64,000 bases of DNA from CAYVIB01 sp964451365 (GTDB lineage Bacteria; Pseudomonadota; Gammaproteobacteria; Pseudomonadales; Cellvibrionaceae), in assembly GCA_964451365.1 (NCBI GenBank), contig CAYVIB010000006.1, positions 1 to 64,000 on the forward strand, written 5' to 3'. The position numbers were made by a program, and so were the translations under genes. The notes below the pieces were generated by a model, which saw only the letters and a list, made by a program, of their open reading frames with translations, was not told the DNA's origin and made no database searches. How positions within the stretch are numbered: the first letter of the stretch is position 1; the number at the start of each line of letters is the position of its first letter. Of the stretch, positions 27,681 through 36,199 are shown one piece after another.

Positions 27681-28676
27681 TTAAAACGGTTCGTTAAATT
27701 CACGCAAGATGCCGGCCGCCTCATCAAGAATAGTATCGATTCGTTCGCGCGCGTCGGGGATGTTGGAAAATTGTCCGCAGGACTGGCCGCAGTACAGGGC
27801 CATATCGTCAACATCACCAGTGGCATCCGCCAGCGGTGAGTCGGTGGAATAGACGAATACCTCCTGGCCGTCCTGGCGACCGATCACCGTGTCGGGCCCC
27901 CTGCCCTCGTACTTGCCCGCGAGCGTGGCGTTGGGCAACACCCTCACCGGCGCGGGTTCATGCCAATTGCGTTTGAACAATGTGGTGTAAACCGTATCGT
28001 CCGCGTTGGCGCGTTGCACCCGCTGTTTGTGATGAATATGCGCATTGGCTTCGCGGGTGGCGAGAAATGCGGTGCCAAGGCTGACTCCGTGGGCGCCAAG
28101 CGCAAGCGCCGCAATCAGTGCGCGACCGCTCGCGATACCGCCAGAGGCAACCACCGGAACGGGGCTCTCTTTCGCGATTTGCGGCAGCAGGGAGAAAATA
28201 CCCGTGGTGCCGCGAACATGGCCGCCCGCCTCATGCCCCTGCGCGATAAGCACATCGGCCCCGGCCGCCAGGGCGCTGTCGGCATCCTGTCGCGAACCCA
28301 CCTGGTGAATTACCCGCACACCTTCGGATTTAAGGTAGTTGACCAATGCGCCGTCCACGGTCCAGAAAAGCACCATCACCGGAACATTAAGCGACAGGCA
28401 GGTTTTTACCTGCTCCTTTAATAATTTTGAATCGGTAGCGGCGGGGATCAGGTTGACACCAAATGGCGAGCCGGTGCGCTGCCGGAGCGCGTCGACTTCA
28501 AAGCGGATGCGCTCCAGCGGCTCCCGCACCATGCCCAGCACGCCAAAGCCGCCCGCATTGCATACCGCCGCCGCAAGTTCATGCCGCGCCACGCCCCCCA
28601 TGCCCGCGAGCATTATGGGTAAGCGACAACTGAGGATATCCAGCAGTGGTGTTTTTAGCGCGGTCGGTAGCTCCAT
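27681..28676 (-). CDS. Nitronate monooxygenase family flavoprotein
   Basis: A 331-residue FMN-dependent TIM-barrel enzyme. Motifs: PIMLAGMGGVARHELAAAVC at the start, AQGHEAGGH with the catalytic His, VASGGIASGRALIAALALGA for FMN phosphate binding, and VSLGTAFLAT. Family members oxidise nitronates or related nitro compounds with oxygen. In the array it sits 5 bases after the DUF488 gene. A link with sulfur metabolism is not obvious; it may act in general detoxification. Confidence 0.85.
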   Translation of the reverse strand: MELPTALKTPLLDILSCRLPIMLAGMGGVARHELAAAVCNAGGFGVLGMVREPLERIRFEVDALRQRTGSPFGVNLIPAATDSKLLKEQVKTCLSLNVPVMVLFWTVDGALVNYLKSEGVRVIHQVGSRQDADSALAAGADVLIAQGHEAGGHVRGTTGIFSLLPQIAKESPVPVVASGGIASGRALIAALALGAHGVSLGTAFLATREANAHIHHKQRVQRANADDTVYTTLFKRNWHEPAPVRVLPNATLAGKYEGRGPDTVIGRQDGQEVFVYSTDSPLADATGDVDDMALYCGQSCGQFSNIPDARERIDTILDEAAGILREFNEPF

Positions 28677-28681
28677 GCCTG

Positions 28682-29050
28682 TTAATGTTTCTGTCCGTGG
28701 TCGAGCTTTTCCAGGTACTCCCGTAAAACCAGCGCGTGATTGTGCGATTCGTCCCTGGCGGCGTAAAGCAGGGTCAACTTGCCATGCTTTTGCTCGAGCA
28801 ACAACTTGTCGGCCAGCTCCCGGCTTTGTTTAAGTTCACCGAGATAGCGGTTTCTAAAATCCCGCCATTTTTCCGGGTCGTGATGAAACCATTTGCGCAG
28901 TTCCGTGCTGGGGGCTATTTCCTTGTACCATGCATCCATGGCCAGTTGATTCTTGCGGATGCCCCGCGGCCAGATTTTATCCACCAATACCCGCGCACCG
29001 TCCTGCTTGCCCGGTTCGTCGTAGACTCTCTTTATCGCGATATTCACCAT
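28682..29050 (-). CDS. DUF488 (YeaO-like) protein
   Basis: A 122-residue cytosolic protein. IAIKRVYDEPGKQDGARVLVD, then KIWPRGIRK, WYKEIAPSTELRKWFHHD and LTLLYAARDESHNHALVL are the usual DUF488/YeaO blocks. The ATG at 29050 has GAGG upstream and matches the family N-terminus. The biochemical function of the family is poorly known. It is co-directional and closely spaced with the DsrE-family genes. Confidence 0.85.
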   Translation of the reverse strand: MVNIAIKRVYDEPGKQDGARVLVDKIWPRGIRKNQLAMDAWYKEIAPSTELRKWFHHDPEKWRDFRNRYLGELKQSRELADKLLLEQKHGKLTLLYAARDESHNHALVLREYLEKLDHGQKH

Positions 29051-29075
29051 AAAGAACCTCGTTAAATATTTCGTG

Positions 29076-29456
29076 CTACCAGTGCCAAACCTGGTCCGCG
29101 CCATCATACAGCGCCACCATATTGGATCGTTTGATGACCTCAATGCCCGGCAGAACCGGCAGGTCCGTGAGCCCGCGCTCTTCCAGATCCTCGTGCAATG
29201 CGTATACCGGCACGCCCTTCTCCGTCAACCGTCCGATATCCCGGGTCAGGTCCGCCGGCTGGCTCTGCCGCCAGTCGCCCAGGTCCAGGGATGGTTGGCG
29301 CTTCGTCTGCACCGCATAGTGAACGGCATGACCGCTCAGCAACACTTCCAGCTCCGCACCCGCGCCACGCATTGACTGGGTCAACCACAGAATGGTGTCA
29401 TCCTGCTCTTCAACGGTGGTGCGAAATGCCTGATCCAAAACTTGTAATACTTTCAT
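29076..29456 (-). CDS. DsrE/DsrH-family protein (third of three)
   Basis: A 126-residue protein. MKVLQVLDQAF, a central LEVLLSGHAVHYAV and a C-terminal VIKRSNMVALYDGADQVWHW fit the DsrE/TusB fold; ending in Trp recalls TusB/DsrH. There is no conserved Cys at the usual sulfur-relay position, so it may be a structural partner of the Cys-bearing relative just upstream. The ATG at 29456 follows the upstream stop by 17 bases. Confidence 0.7.
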   Translation of the reverse strand: MKVLQVLDQAFRTTVEEQDDTILWLTQSMRGAGAELEVLLSGHAVHYAVQTKRQPSLDLGDWRQSQPADLTRDIGRLTEKGVPVYALHEDLEERGLTDLPVLPGIEVIKRSNMVALYDGADQVWHW

Positions 29457-29473
29457 TGCCTGCCTCGCTCTTT

Positions 29474-29881
29474 TTACCGGGTGCCAATGGTTAGGGTGTT
29501 GTCGGAATCCGAGGCGTAACGCCAAAGGTCCGCCGGACTTCCACGGCCGCAGCCATCGATCACGTCGTTCACGCCGCGCTCGTCCACGCACAGGCCGCAA
29601 TTCACCCAGTCGAATTCCAGGCCCTTGTTTTTGGCTTTGGCTTGCAGGGTCGTGATCCAGTCCTTGGTCAATGGATGGTTCTCCTCCTCGGTATCGCGCC
29701 CGTGAACGGCATTGCCGTGGGGTTGCTGCCGGGCAAATGCGAGGGCCACCGCGCCTTCATACGCAAACACCCGAACGTTGGCGCCTTTTTCAAGCGCGCA
29801 ATCCAAAAGCCGGAAAAAGGTAACGGTGCGCTCGCTTTCAAAAGGTGGGTCCATGAAAGCGAAAGTCAGTGTTTTAGCCAT
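29474..29881 (-). CDS. DsrE-family sulfur-relay-like protein (second of three)
   Basis: A 135-residue protein of the DsrE/DsrF/TusCD fold. It begins KTLTFAFMDPPFESERTVTFF, contains VRVFAYEGAVALAFARQQ, and has Cys residues in VNCGLCVDERGV, the place where DsrE/TusD proteins carry the sulfur-accepting Cys before an Arg-Gly. Family members pass persulfide sulfur between proteins in oligomers such as DsrEFH or TusBCD. Flanked by two other DsrE-fold genes downstream of sulfite reductase, it probably forms a hetero-oligomer with them. Confidence 0.75.
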   Translation of the reverse strand: MAKTLTFAFMDPPFESERTVTFFRLLDCALEKGANVRVFAYEGAVALAFARQQPHGNAVHGRDTEEENHPLTKDWITTLQAKAKNKGLEFDWVNCGLCVDERGVNDVIDGCGRGSPADLWRYASDSDNTLTIGTR

Positions 29882-29898
29882 GATGATTTCCTCCGCTG

Positions 29899-30225
29899 TT
29901 AATTCCAGATCACTTTGTGGCCGGCAAGCATGGCGTCGACCACCACATCCAGCGTGCAGACCTGAACATATTTTTTCAGTTGATGGGTTTCAATTTCCCG
30001 CTGGCGAAGCGCGAATTCATCGGCCAGCACCGCAACCGGGGAATCTGCCAGGGCATCGAATGGCGTGCAGTTCGCGCCCCGCCTGGCGGGGCTGACGCCG
30101 TTTTGGACCAACACCACACTCACCCGATTACCCGCCTGCGCGAGTCGGGCCGCCAGTTCGTATTGGCCGATGGCCCGCGTTTCTGTGAAAGGATCCTGAC
30201 TCTGTATGAATAAATACTCTGACAT
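29899..30225 (-). CDS. DsrE-family protein (first of three)
   Basis: A 108-residue protein: MSEYLFIQSQDPFTETRAIG, VSVVLVQNGVSPARRG, and a C-terminal VQVCTLDVVVDAMLAGHKVI ending in WN. This is the alternation typical of DsrE-superfamily proteins; the late Cys could be redox-active. It starts 23 bases after cysI, so it is translated from the same message. The exact subfamily cannot be fixed by eye. Confidence 0.7.
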   Translation of the reverse strand: MSEYLFIQSQDPFTETRAIGQYELAARLAQAGNRVSVVLVQNGVSPARRGANCTPFDALADSPVAVLADEFALRQREIETHQLKKYVQVCTLDVVVDAMLAGHKVIWN

Positions 30226-30248
30226 GGTTTATTCCTCATCCAGTATTG

Positions 30249-31943
30249 TTAAACGTTCGCTTGCCGCAAAAGCCGGCTTCGCACCAGAAAATCGCCGAAG
30301 TGTTCGTTGAGATGACGTTGCGCCGCGTAGCGCGAAAAGAGCTCGTCCAGAATGCCGGTAATTTTTTCCTCATTCACGTTGGGCGCATACAATCTCGCCA
30401 ACCGGTCGCCGTGAAAACTGCCACCCAGGTACAGGTTGTATAAACCGGGCGCACGGCCGGTAAGCGCGATTTCGGCAAGATACGGGCGAGCGCAGCCGTT
30501 GGGGCAGCCGGAAATTCGTAGTGTGACCGGCGTGTCGTCCAGCCCATGCCGGTGCTTGAGCTTGTTGAACAGATGCAAAAAATCGGGCGTGTAACGTTCC
30601 GCTTCCGCCATGGCCAGCCCGCAGGTGGGGAGCGATACGCAACTGATGGTATGCGCCGCCTGAATATCGGGCTGCAGTCGACTCTCGAGTCCCAGGTCCT
30701 GCAATCGCCATTGGGCCTGGGCCAGTTCGTAGTGGCCAATATGGGTTAACTGCAGGTTTTGATTGGTGGTCAGGCGGATTTTTCCCCCGAAGCTCTCGAA
30801 AAACGCCTGCAGCTGGCTTTGCAGCGCGCCATCGATACGGCCGTTTTCGATATTCAACGTCGCGGACCAAAGATCGTCGCTGCCCTGTCGCCAGCCGAAG
30901 CTGTCGGCGTTGCTGTCGAAGCTGACAGGGCGCCACTCCTGTAATGGGCGACCACGCCGTTGTTCCAGTTCCCGCAGAAACCATGGTGTGCCAAGCCGGT
31001 CGAGGGTGTATTTGAAGCGCGCGCGGTGGCGGTCCTTTCGGTCGCCGTAGTCGCGTTGGATGGACATCACAATTTCACTGAACCCGGGCGCCTCGTCGGG
31101 GGCGATAAAACCAATGGGTTCGGCCAGGCGGGGATAGCTGTCCTCGCGGCTGTCCAACTGGCCCATGCCGCCGCCCACGCACACGTTAAAGCCGGCGAGT
31201 CGGCCCGCTTCCACGACCGCGATAAAACCCAGGTCCTGGCCGTGGACATCGATATCGTTGATCGGCGGAATAACGTAACCGACCTTGAATTTGCGCGGCA
31301 GATACAGCGGCCCGTAAACGGGCTCCTCCTTGTCCGGCTGCTCCCGGTGCTCCTCGTACCATATCTCCGGATATGCGCTGGTGCGCGGAATCAATCTGTC
31401 ACTGGTGGCTTTTGCAATGGCCGTCACTTGCTCGTCGATATGCGCCAGCGCGGGATTGGCGCCACAGACAACGCCACGGCTGTCATCGCCACACGCCGCC
31501 ACGGTGTCCAGCCCCGCCGCCCTTATCGCCTGCATTGTCAAACGCAGGTCTTTTTTGCGCACGCCGTGAAGCTGGATCGTCTGGCGGGTGGTAATGCGCA
31601 ACCCGCGCTCGGCGAAACGGTTGGCGGTATTGTCCAGTTGAATCCACTGGGCCGGTGTCAGCCGACCGCCGGGAATGCGCAACCGCACCATGAACTGGTA
31701 GTTGGGCTCCAGCTTGCGCCTGGCACGCTCGCCGCGCTTATCCCTGTCGTCTTGTTGGTAGATGCCGTGAAATTTCATCAGCAGCGGGTCGTCCCCCGGC
31801 ACCGCGCCGGTGAGCGGATCGACAAGCCCTTCGGCGATTTCGCCGCGCAAGTAGCGGCTGCGTGCCTTCAATTGTTCATTGTCGTTGAGGTGGTTAACCG
31901 GTTGGCTTATATCACTGGAACGATCGATGGTGTCGGTACTCAT
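30249..31943 (-). CDS. cysI: Sulfite reductase hemoprotein subunit
   Basis: A 564-residue siroheme/4Fe-4S protein that reduces sulfite to sulfide with six electrons delivered by CysJ. Both Cys motifs that hold the cluster and siroheme are visible: CVSLPTCGLAMAEAER (about 430-445) and ISGCPNGCARPY (about 475-486). Siroheme-pocket regions such as RITTRQTIQLHGVRK and CGDDSRGVVCGANP are intact. Length equals E. coli CysI. The start has AGGAAAG at the proper distance. The spacer to cysJ is 287 bases and is almost wholly filled by a repeat element. Confidence 0.95.
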   Translation of the reverse strand: MSTDTIDRSSDISQPVNHLNDNEQLKARSRYLRGEIAEGLVDPLTGAVPGDDPLLMKFHGIYQQDDRDKRGERARRKLEPNYQFMVRLRIPGGRLTPAQWIQLDNTANRFAERGLRITTRQTIQLHGVRKKDLRLTMQAIRAAGLDTVAACGDDSRGVVCGANPALAHIDEQVTAIAKATSDRLIPRTSAYPEIWYEEHREQPDKEEPVYGPLYLPRKFKVGYVIPPINDIDVHGQDLGFIAVVEAGRLAGFNVCVGGGMGQLDSREDSYPRLAEPIGFIAPDEAPGFSEIVMSIQRDYGDRKDRHRARFKYTLDRLGTPWFLRELEQRRGRPLQEWRPVSFDSNADSFGWRQGSDDLWSATLNIENGRIDGALQSQLQAFFESFGGKIRLTTNQNLQLTHIGHYELAQAQWRLQDLGLESRLQPDIQAAHTISCVSLPTCGLAMAEAERYTPDFLHLFNKLKHRHGLDDTPVTLRISGCPNGCARPYLAEIALTGRAPGLYNLYLGGSFHGDRLARLYAPNVNEEKITGILDELFSRYAAQRHLNEHFGDFLVRSRLLRQANV

Positions 31944-31957
31944 ACGCTTTCCTGGTG

Positions 31958-32228
31958 CCTGTTAACCCTAATTGAATTATCCCTGCCGGAGGTCATTTTT
32001 TTGTCCAGCAAGGCAGAGGGAGCGCGGTTTGGTTGCTCCAAATGAGCGACCGATAACGCCGCTGGGCGAAAAAATGGCCCCGGCCCTTCGGGTTGCGACT
32101 GAAAAGGCGCCACACTGCGTTGCTCATCATTTAGATTCATTAAACCTCTCTTTTCGCGTCCGAATGCCGCATCACTCGATTGGCGCCTTTTCAGCCGCAA
32201 CAGGGACAATTCAATTAGTGTTAACAGG
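31958..32228. mobile_element. MITE-like nested inverted-repeat element between cysJ and cysI
   Basis: The outer arms at 31958-31985 and 32201-32228 are inverted copies, 26 of 28 positions identical (CCTGTTAAC at the outside). A second inverted pair at 32091-32111 and 32182-32202 matches 19 of 21 positions (GGCGCCTTTTCAG core) and is contiguous with the right outer arm. No transposase frame is present. The element fills the spacer exactly, from 2 bases after the cysJ stop to just before the cysI Shine-Dalgarno. A fragment of the outer arm recurs at 51468-51490. I read it as a miniature element or REP-type composite; mobility is an inference. Confidence 0.6.
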
Positions 32229-32230
32229 CC

Positions 32231-34006
32231 CTAATACAGGTTGCGGTGAATGCGTTTGTCGGCGATGGTTTGTTTCCACAGGTCCGGTTTTTCCATTCGT
32301 TCAACAAGTGTTTTGAGCTCGCTCTCGCAAGAGCCCAACACCTCCTTCTCGCCACAGAGGTACAAGTGCGCCTTCCGTGCCAGCCAGTCCAGCAACCGGT
32401 CCGCGCGCGTCTCAAAAATATCCTTTATCTCGCGCTTGGGATGATCGGCGGTAAAAAGCGTATCGACAAAGGGCAAAACGCCCCGCGCCGCCGCCTGCTG
32501 CAGATCCAGTTGGTACAGAAAGTCCTCCTCGGCGGAGGTCTCCTGGAACAGGAGCCAGCAATCCCGCTGGCGTCCCTGCCGGGCCAGGTGCTGTAAAAAC
32601 GCTCGAAACGGTGCGACGCCGGTGCCGTTGGCCACCAGGATCAGGGGCGCGTTAGTGTCTTCCGGCAAACGGAAACGTTTGTTGTGGTGGGGATAGATTC
32701 TCAGACATTCGCCCGGCTGGGACTGCAACAGGTAGCGCGAGGCGGTGCCGGAAATTTCACGCCCGTTCATGCCATAGCGGAAATCCTTGACGGTCAGGTG
32801 CAGTTCGTCGGTCTCCGGTGTTATCTCGTTTGCCACATCGTACAGGCGCGGCTGAAGCGGCCGCAGGCTGTCGACAAACGCCTGGGCCCCGGCGGTGCCG
32901 GAATGTTCCCGCAGGATGTTGATCACTTGCACCGAACGCAGGAACTGTCGCTGCACAGCGGTATCCGCGTCGATAATCTCCCGCAGTTTTTCGCTGCCGC
33001 TGGCCTCGGCCCAGTATTTCAGGAAAGCCGCGCCGGGAATGGACAGATCCAGGTGTTCCCTCAACACTTCCACCAGTGGGGCCGCATGCTGATTGACGAC
33101 GACCGGCTCGTCACCGGAAAAACCCGCCAGGTCCAGTATCGCCGCAACCAGCTCCGGAGGATTGTGTGGCAGAATACCAACGGCATCCCCCGGCATCAGC
33201 GATATGCTGCTTGGTTCGATCAACAACTCCAGGTGGTGGATTGCTTTGGGGCGCGCCCCGCCCGTCAGGCAAATATTGTCCAGCACCTCCACATTCAATG
33301 GATTGTTCCGGCTCGCCGCCTCGGTTTCTACGGGCTGTTTCAACGCATTTACCGCCTGTCGTGGCGATTGACTTCGATGGCTCGGCAGCAACGCCAGCAC
33401 GCGTGTCATCCACTCCTTCGCCGGCTTTTCGAAATCCACATCGCAATCGGCACGCTCGATAAGCCTGCGACCGCCCAAAGCCTCAAGCCGTTCGTCAATA
33501 CGCTTGCCGGCGGTGCAAAAATGCTCGTAGGAGCTGTCCCCCAGCGCCAGAACCGCGAAACGCAAACCGGCGAATTTCGGCGGCGCCAGCCCGGAAACAA
33601 GTGCATCGTAAAATCCCGTGGCCGGCTCCGGAGGATCACCGTCTCCGTGCGTGCTGCAAATAACAAACAGAAAGTCCAGCCGTGCCAGGGAACGCGGTTT
33701 CACATCCGCCAGGGAAACAACTTCATGCGCAACGTCCCGCCGGGAAAGCTCTTCACCCAGGCCGTGGGCCAGGGATTCGCAGTTTCCGGTTTCACTGCCA
33801 TAGGCGATGCATATGCGCGCGGCCTCCTCGCCTGGTTGCTCCGGCGCGGAAAAAGGCTGCCCGCGCGCCGCCAGAAAACCGCTCAGCCACAGCGACTGCC
33901 GCTGGTCGAGTTTGTCCAGCAGAGCCTGTATATGTCGCCATTGCTCCTCCGAGAAGAGTTCGGTTGAAAACCGAGAGGGCGTTATTTGTTGGTGGTTTGT
34001 CGTCAT
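32231..34006 (-). CDS. cysJ: Sulfite reductase flavoprotein subunit
   Basis: A 591-residue diflavin reductase that moves electrons from NADPH through FAD and FMN to CysI. Flavodoxin domain about 65-205 (IAYGSETGNCESLA; STHGDGDPPE; LGDSSYEHFC); FAD domain about 225-430 (ISGTASRYLLQSQPGE is near the RxYS region, here RYLL, slightly atypical); NADPH domain to the end (LVANGTGVAPFRAFLQ; LCGEKEVLGSCESEL; RIHRNLY). I prefer ATG 34006 over an upstream TTG. It is first gene of the minus-strand array and divergent from a LysR regulator 80 bases away. Confidence 0.93.
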   Translation of the reverse strand: MTTNHQQITPSRFSTELFSEEQWRHIQALLDKLDQRQSLWLSGFLAARGQPFSAPEQPGEEAARICIAYGSETGNCESLAHGLGEELSRRDVAHEVVSLADVKPRSLARLDFLFVICSTHGDGDPPEPATGFYDALVSGLAPPKFAGLRFAVLALGDSSYEHFCTAGKRIDERLEALGGRRLIERADCDVDFEKPAKEWMTRVLALLPSHRSQSPRQAVNALKQPVETEAASRNNPLNVEVLDNICLTGGARPKAIHHLELLIEPSSISLMPGDAVGILPHNPPELVAAILDLAGFSGDEPVVVNQHAAPLVEVLREHLDLSIPGAAFLKYWAEASGSEKLREIIDADTAVQRQFLRSVQVINILREHSGTAGAQAFVDSLRPLQPRLYDVANEITPETDELHLTVKDFRYGMNGREISGTASRYLLQSQPGECLRIYPHHNKRFRLPEDTNAPLILVANGTGVAPFRAFLQHLARQGRQRDCWLLFQETSAEEDFLYQLDLQQAAARGVLPFVDTLFTADHPKREIKDIFETRADRLLDWLARKAHLYLCGEKEVLGSCESELKTLVERMEKPDLWKQTIADKRIHRNLY

Positions 34007-34086
34007 GCCGGTAGTATGCGGCCGGAGGAAGTGCAATAAAAATGAAATATAATGCTGGTTATTATCAATAATTTTGAACTATCTTA

Positions 34087-34929
34087 ATGGATATCGAACT
34101 GGCGCGTACTTTCCTGGAAATCGTTCGCTGTGGCAGCTTTCTGGCCGCCGCCGAGCGTCTTCATATCACTCAAACCACCGTTACCGCGCGAGTGCACAAC
34201 CTGGAGGGCCTGCTGGGCTGCCGGCTGTTCGTGCGCAACCGCAGCGGAGCCCACCTCACCGACAACGGCCGGCATTTTCTTAAACATGCCAACCAACTGG
34301 TGCAAACCTGGGAGGCATCCCGCCGCGATCTGCCGTTGCCCGAGGGTCGGGAGCAGCTTGTTACACTCGGCTGCGAAACCAGCCTGTGGAATCCGCTCCT
34401 GTTGCGCTGGCTGTCGCGCCTGGCAGCCGAACATCCGGAACTGGCGGTGCGGGTTGAAGTGGGTGAGCGCCGTGTCCTGCACGAACGACTGCAACAGGGT
34501 GTTCTGAACGCCGCCATCGTGCACCAGCCGGAATACTGGCCGGGTGTTCAGGTCGAGCAGTTGTTGGAGGAAAAACTCATTATGGTGGCATCGGTTGAAA
34601 CGGATGCGCCCTACATTTATGTGGATTGGGGCCCTGCCTTCCGGCACCAGCACGATGCGGCACTACCGGAACTGGCACGCGCCAGTATTACCATGAACCT
34701 GGGGCCGCTGGCGTTGCAGTATCTTCTGGAGAATGGCGGGCGGGGTTATTTTCGGACCCGCGTGATCCAAAAACATCTTGACCGGGGTGCGTTGGTGCGC
34801 GTTCCGGAATCCCCGGAGTTTTCCTATCCCGTTTTCCTTCTGTATCAGTTACCTTCACAAACGCAGGGGCTTGAACAGGGTCTGTCCAGCCTGCGTGTGG
34901 CGTTGAGGGAGGTGACCGAATGGACCTGA
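34087..34929 (+). CDS. LysR-family regulator divergent from cysJ
   Basis: A 280-residue transcription factor. An N-terminal winged helix-turn-helix (about 1-60; FLEIVRCGSFLAAAERLHIT, then QTTVTARVHNLEGLLGCRLF) precedes a periplasmic-binding-like effector domain (about 90-275). It is shorter than CysB and differs from it in the HTH, so it is not CysB. The shared 80-base promoter region with cysJ suggests it controls the cysJI operon, perhaps sensing sulfite or a thio compound; the ligand is unknown. Confidence 0.85.
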   Translation: MDIELARTFLEIVRCGSFLAAAERLHITQTTVTARVHNLEGLLGCRLFVRNRSGAHLTDNGRHFLKHANQLVQTWEASRRDLPLPEGREQLVTLGCETSLWNPLLLRWLSRLAAEHPELAVRVEVGERRVLHERLQQGVLNAAIVHQPEYWPGVQVEQLLEEKLIMVASVETDAPYIYVDWGPAFRHQHDAALPELARASITMNLGPLALQYLLENGGRGYFRTRVIQKHLDRGALVRVPESPEFSYPVFLLYQLPSQTQGLEQGLSSLRVALREVTEWT

Positions 34930-35356
34930 CATGATCTTCATCAAAAACTGCGCAAGACATCTCAAAGCAACAAAAGAAAAAACATTACTGAGAGAAAAAA
35001 TTTTTTAAGCTGGTCACTCCTGGTTTTTCATGCTATAACATCTACATGTCCACACTTCCACTATTTACCAACGTCATTTCTCTTCCGGCTACGCGGCGGA
35101 TTGCTGCCGTTCGCGCCTTTCTCATTTAAGGGCGATTAAGAACCGCTTTTTTCTTAGTCGCCCACGAAAATTTTCCCCAAAAAAAACAGTTAATCGTCGT
35201 TGAATCAGTCCGTGCGTATCGCGGGCTGCGGCTTGTTATTTTGCGTAAAAATCCGCTCGGCTTTTTCCTTATCGGATTCCGCGAAATACGAATGGCATAT
35301 GCGCTCAAAAAATGAATCGCTTCATGTTTGCCAAACCATTATCGAGGAAGCAGGTC
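34930..35356. other. Intergenic region with a dispersed hairpin repeat
   Basis: No gene is supported. It contains an AT-rich stretch with a TATAAC-like -10 element near 35033-35038 and the GGGCGATTAAG hairpin described separately. The promoter for the hemD-like/rnk pair should lie in its right half. Confidence 0.4.
35115..35163. repeat. Dispersed hairpin, GGGCGATTAAG family (copy 1)
   Basis: Arms GGGCGATTAAG (35130-35140) and CTTAGTCGCCC (35153-35163) pair with one G-T. A 26-base stretch starting at 35115 (GCCTTTCTCATTTAAGGG...) recurs inverted at 45819-45844 with two differences, so this is a repeated extragenic element. Function unknown. Confidence 0.55.
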
Positions 35357-36199
35357 ATGGAAAATCAAATAGTCAATGTGTTGGTCACCCGGCCCCGAGA
35401 CGGTCTGGGTAACGCGCTACACATGTTACCTTCGAACAGGTTTCAAGTTTGTCCATGCCCGACGATTACAATCCGTCCGGTCCCGCGCGATCCGCAACTG
35501 GATGAGATATTCAGTCGCATTGAGGAGTTTGATTTTCTGGTTTTTACATCCCAGGTTGCGGTGATTGAAACCCTGGAATACTTGCACCATGTCGGCATTA
35601 ATCCCCGGCAACTCTACCGAATAAGTATATGCGCGGTCGGTCCTGTCGTGTCGCAACAACTAAACAGGTTCGGCCTGACAACCAATGTCATGCCCAACAA
35701 ATACACGGCACAAGCACTGGTCGATCTCTTTCCCGTTATGCGTACCCATGCTCCAAAAGTTCTTTTTCCCAGGGGAAACAGATCCGCCCTGGTTCTGGAG
35801 AGTGAACTGAAACGAAAAGGCTATAAGGTGATATCGCCGGTGCTGTACGTGACCGATCCTCGCGCCTCTCTCGACGAAGAAGCAGAAAGATTAATTTATG
35901 CCGGGAAAGCTGACTGCGTTGCATTTACATCGCCTTCGTCCGTTACTGCAATGCGCTCACTTTTGGGGGCGGAAAATTTTAACCGTTTGTTGGAAGATGT
36001 CGCTATTGCGGCCATTGGCCCTGTTACATCCCTGGCCTGCACCAATGCAGGCTTATCCGTCAAAATCCAGCCTGCCGACTACACATTACAGACCATGGCG
36101 CGGGCCATAGCCCGCGACTTCGGATACGCAATATCATCGACCACTGTTAGCCGATCCCTCATGTCAAAAAAAGGTGATAGCCATGAATGCCAGTATTAA
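35357..36199 (+). CDS. Uroporphyrinogen-III synthase (HemD-like)
   Basis: A 280-residue protein of the HemD fold: two alpha/beta domains with LVTRPRDGLGNAL at the start, FLVFTSQVAVIETL, AVGPVVSQQL, VLFPRGNRSALVL, DCVAFTSPSSVTAM and AAIGPVTSLACTNAG. HemD closes the linear tetrapyrrole hydroxymethylbilane to uroporphyrinogen III for haem and siroheme. hemA/hemC neighbours are absent; a canonical hemD normally follows hemC, so this may be a second or divergent copy. The ATG at 35357 (after AGGAAGCAGG) suits the family N-terminus better than one at 35312. It overlaps rnk by 17 bases, so the two are translationally coupled. Confidence 0.8.
   Translation: MENQIVNVLVTRPRDGLGNALHMLPSNRFQVCPCPTITIRPVPRDPQLDEIFSRIEEFDFLVFTSQVAVIETLEYLHHVGINPRQLYRISICAVGPVVSQQLNRFGLTTNVMPNKYTAQALVDLFPVMRTHAPKVLFPRGNRSALVLESELKRKGYKVISPVLYVTDPRASLDEEAERLIYAGKADCVAFTSPSSVTAMRSLLGAENFNRLLEDVAIAAIGPVTSLACTNAGLSVKIQPADYTLQTMARAIARDFGYAISSTTVSRSLMSKKGDSHECQY

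Noticed and set aside
32684..33967. 427-codon plus-strand frame antisense to cysJ
   Set aside because: It mirrors a conserved diflavin reductase with all domains intact; the antisense frame has no domain pattern.
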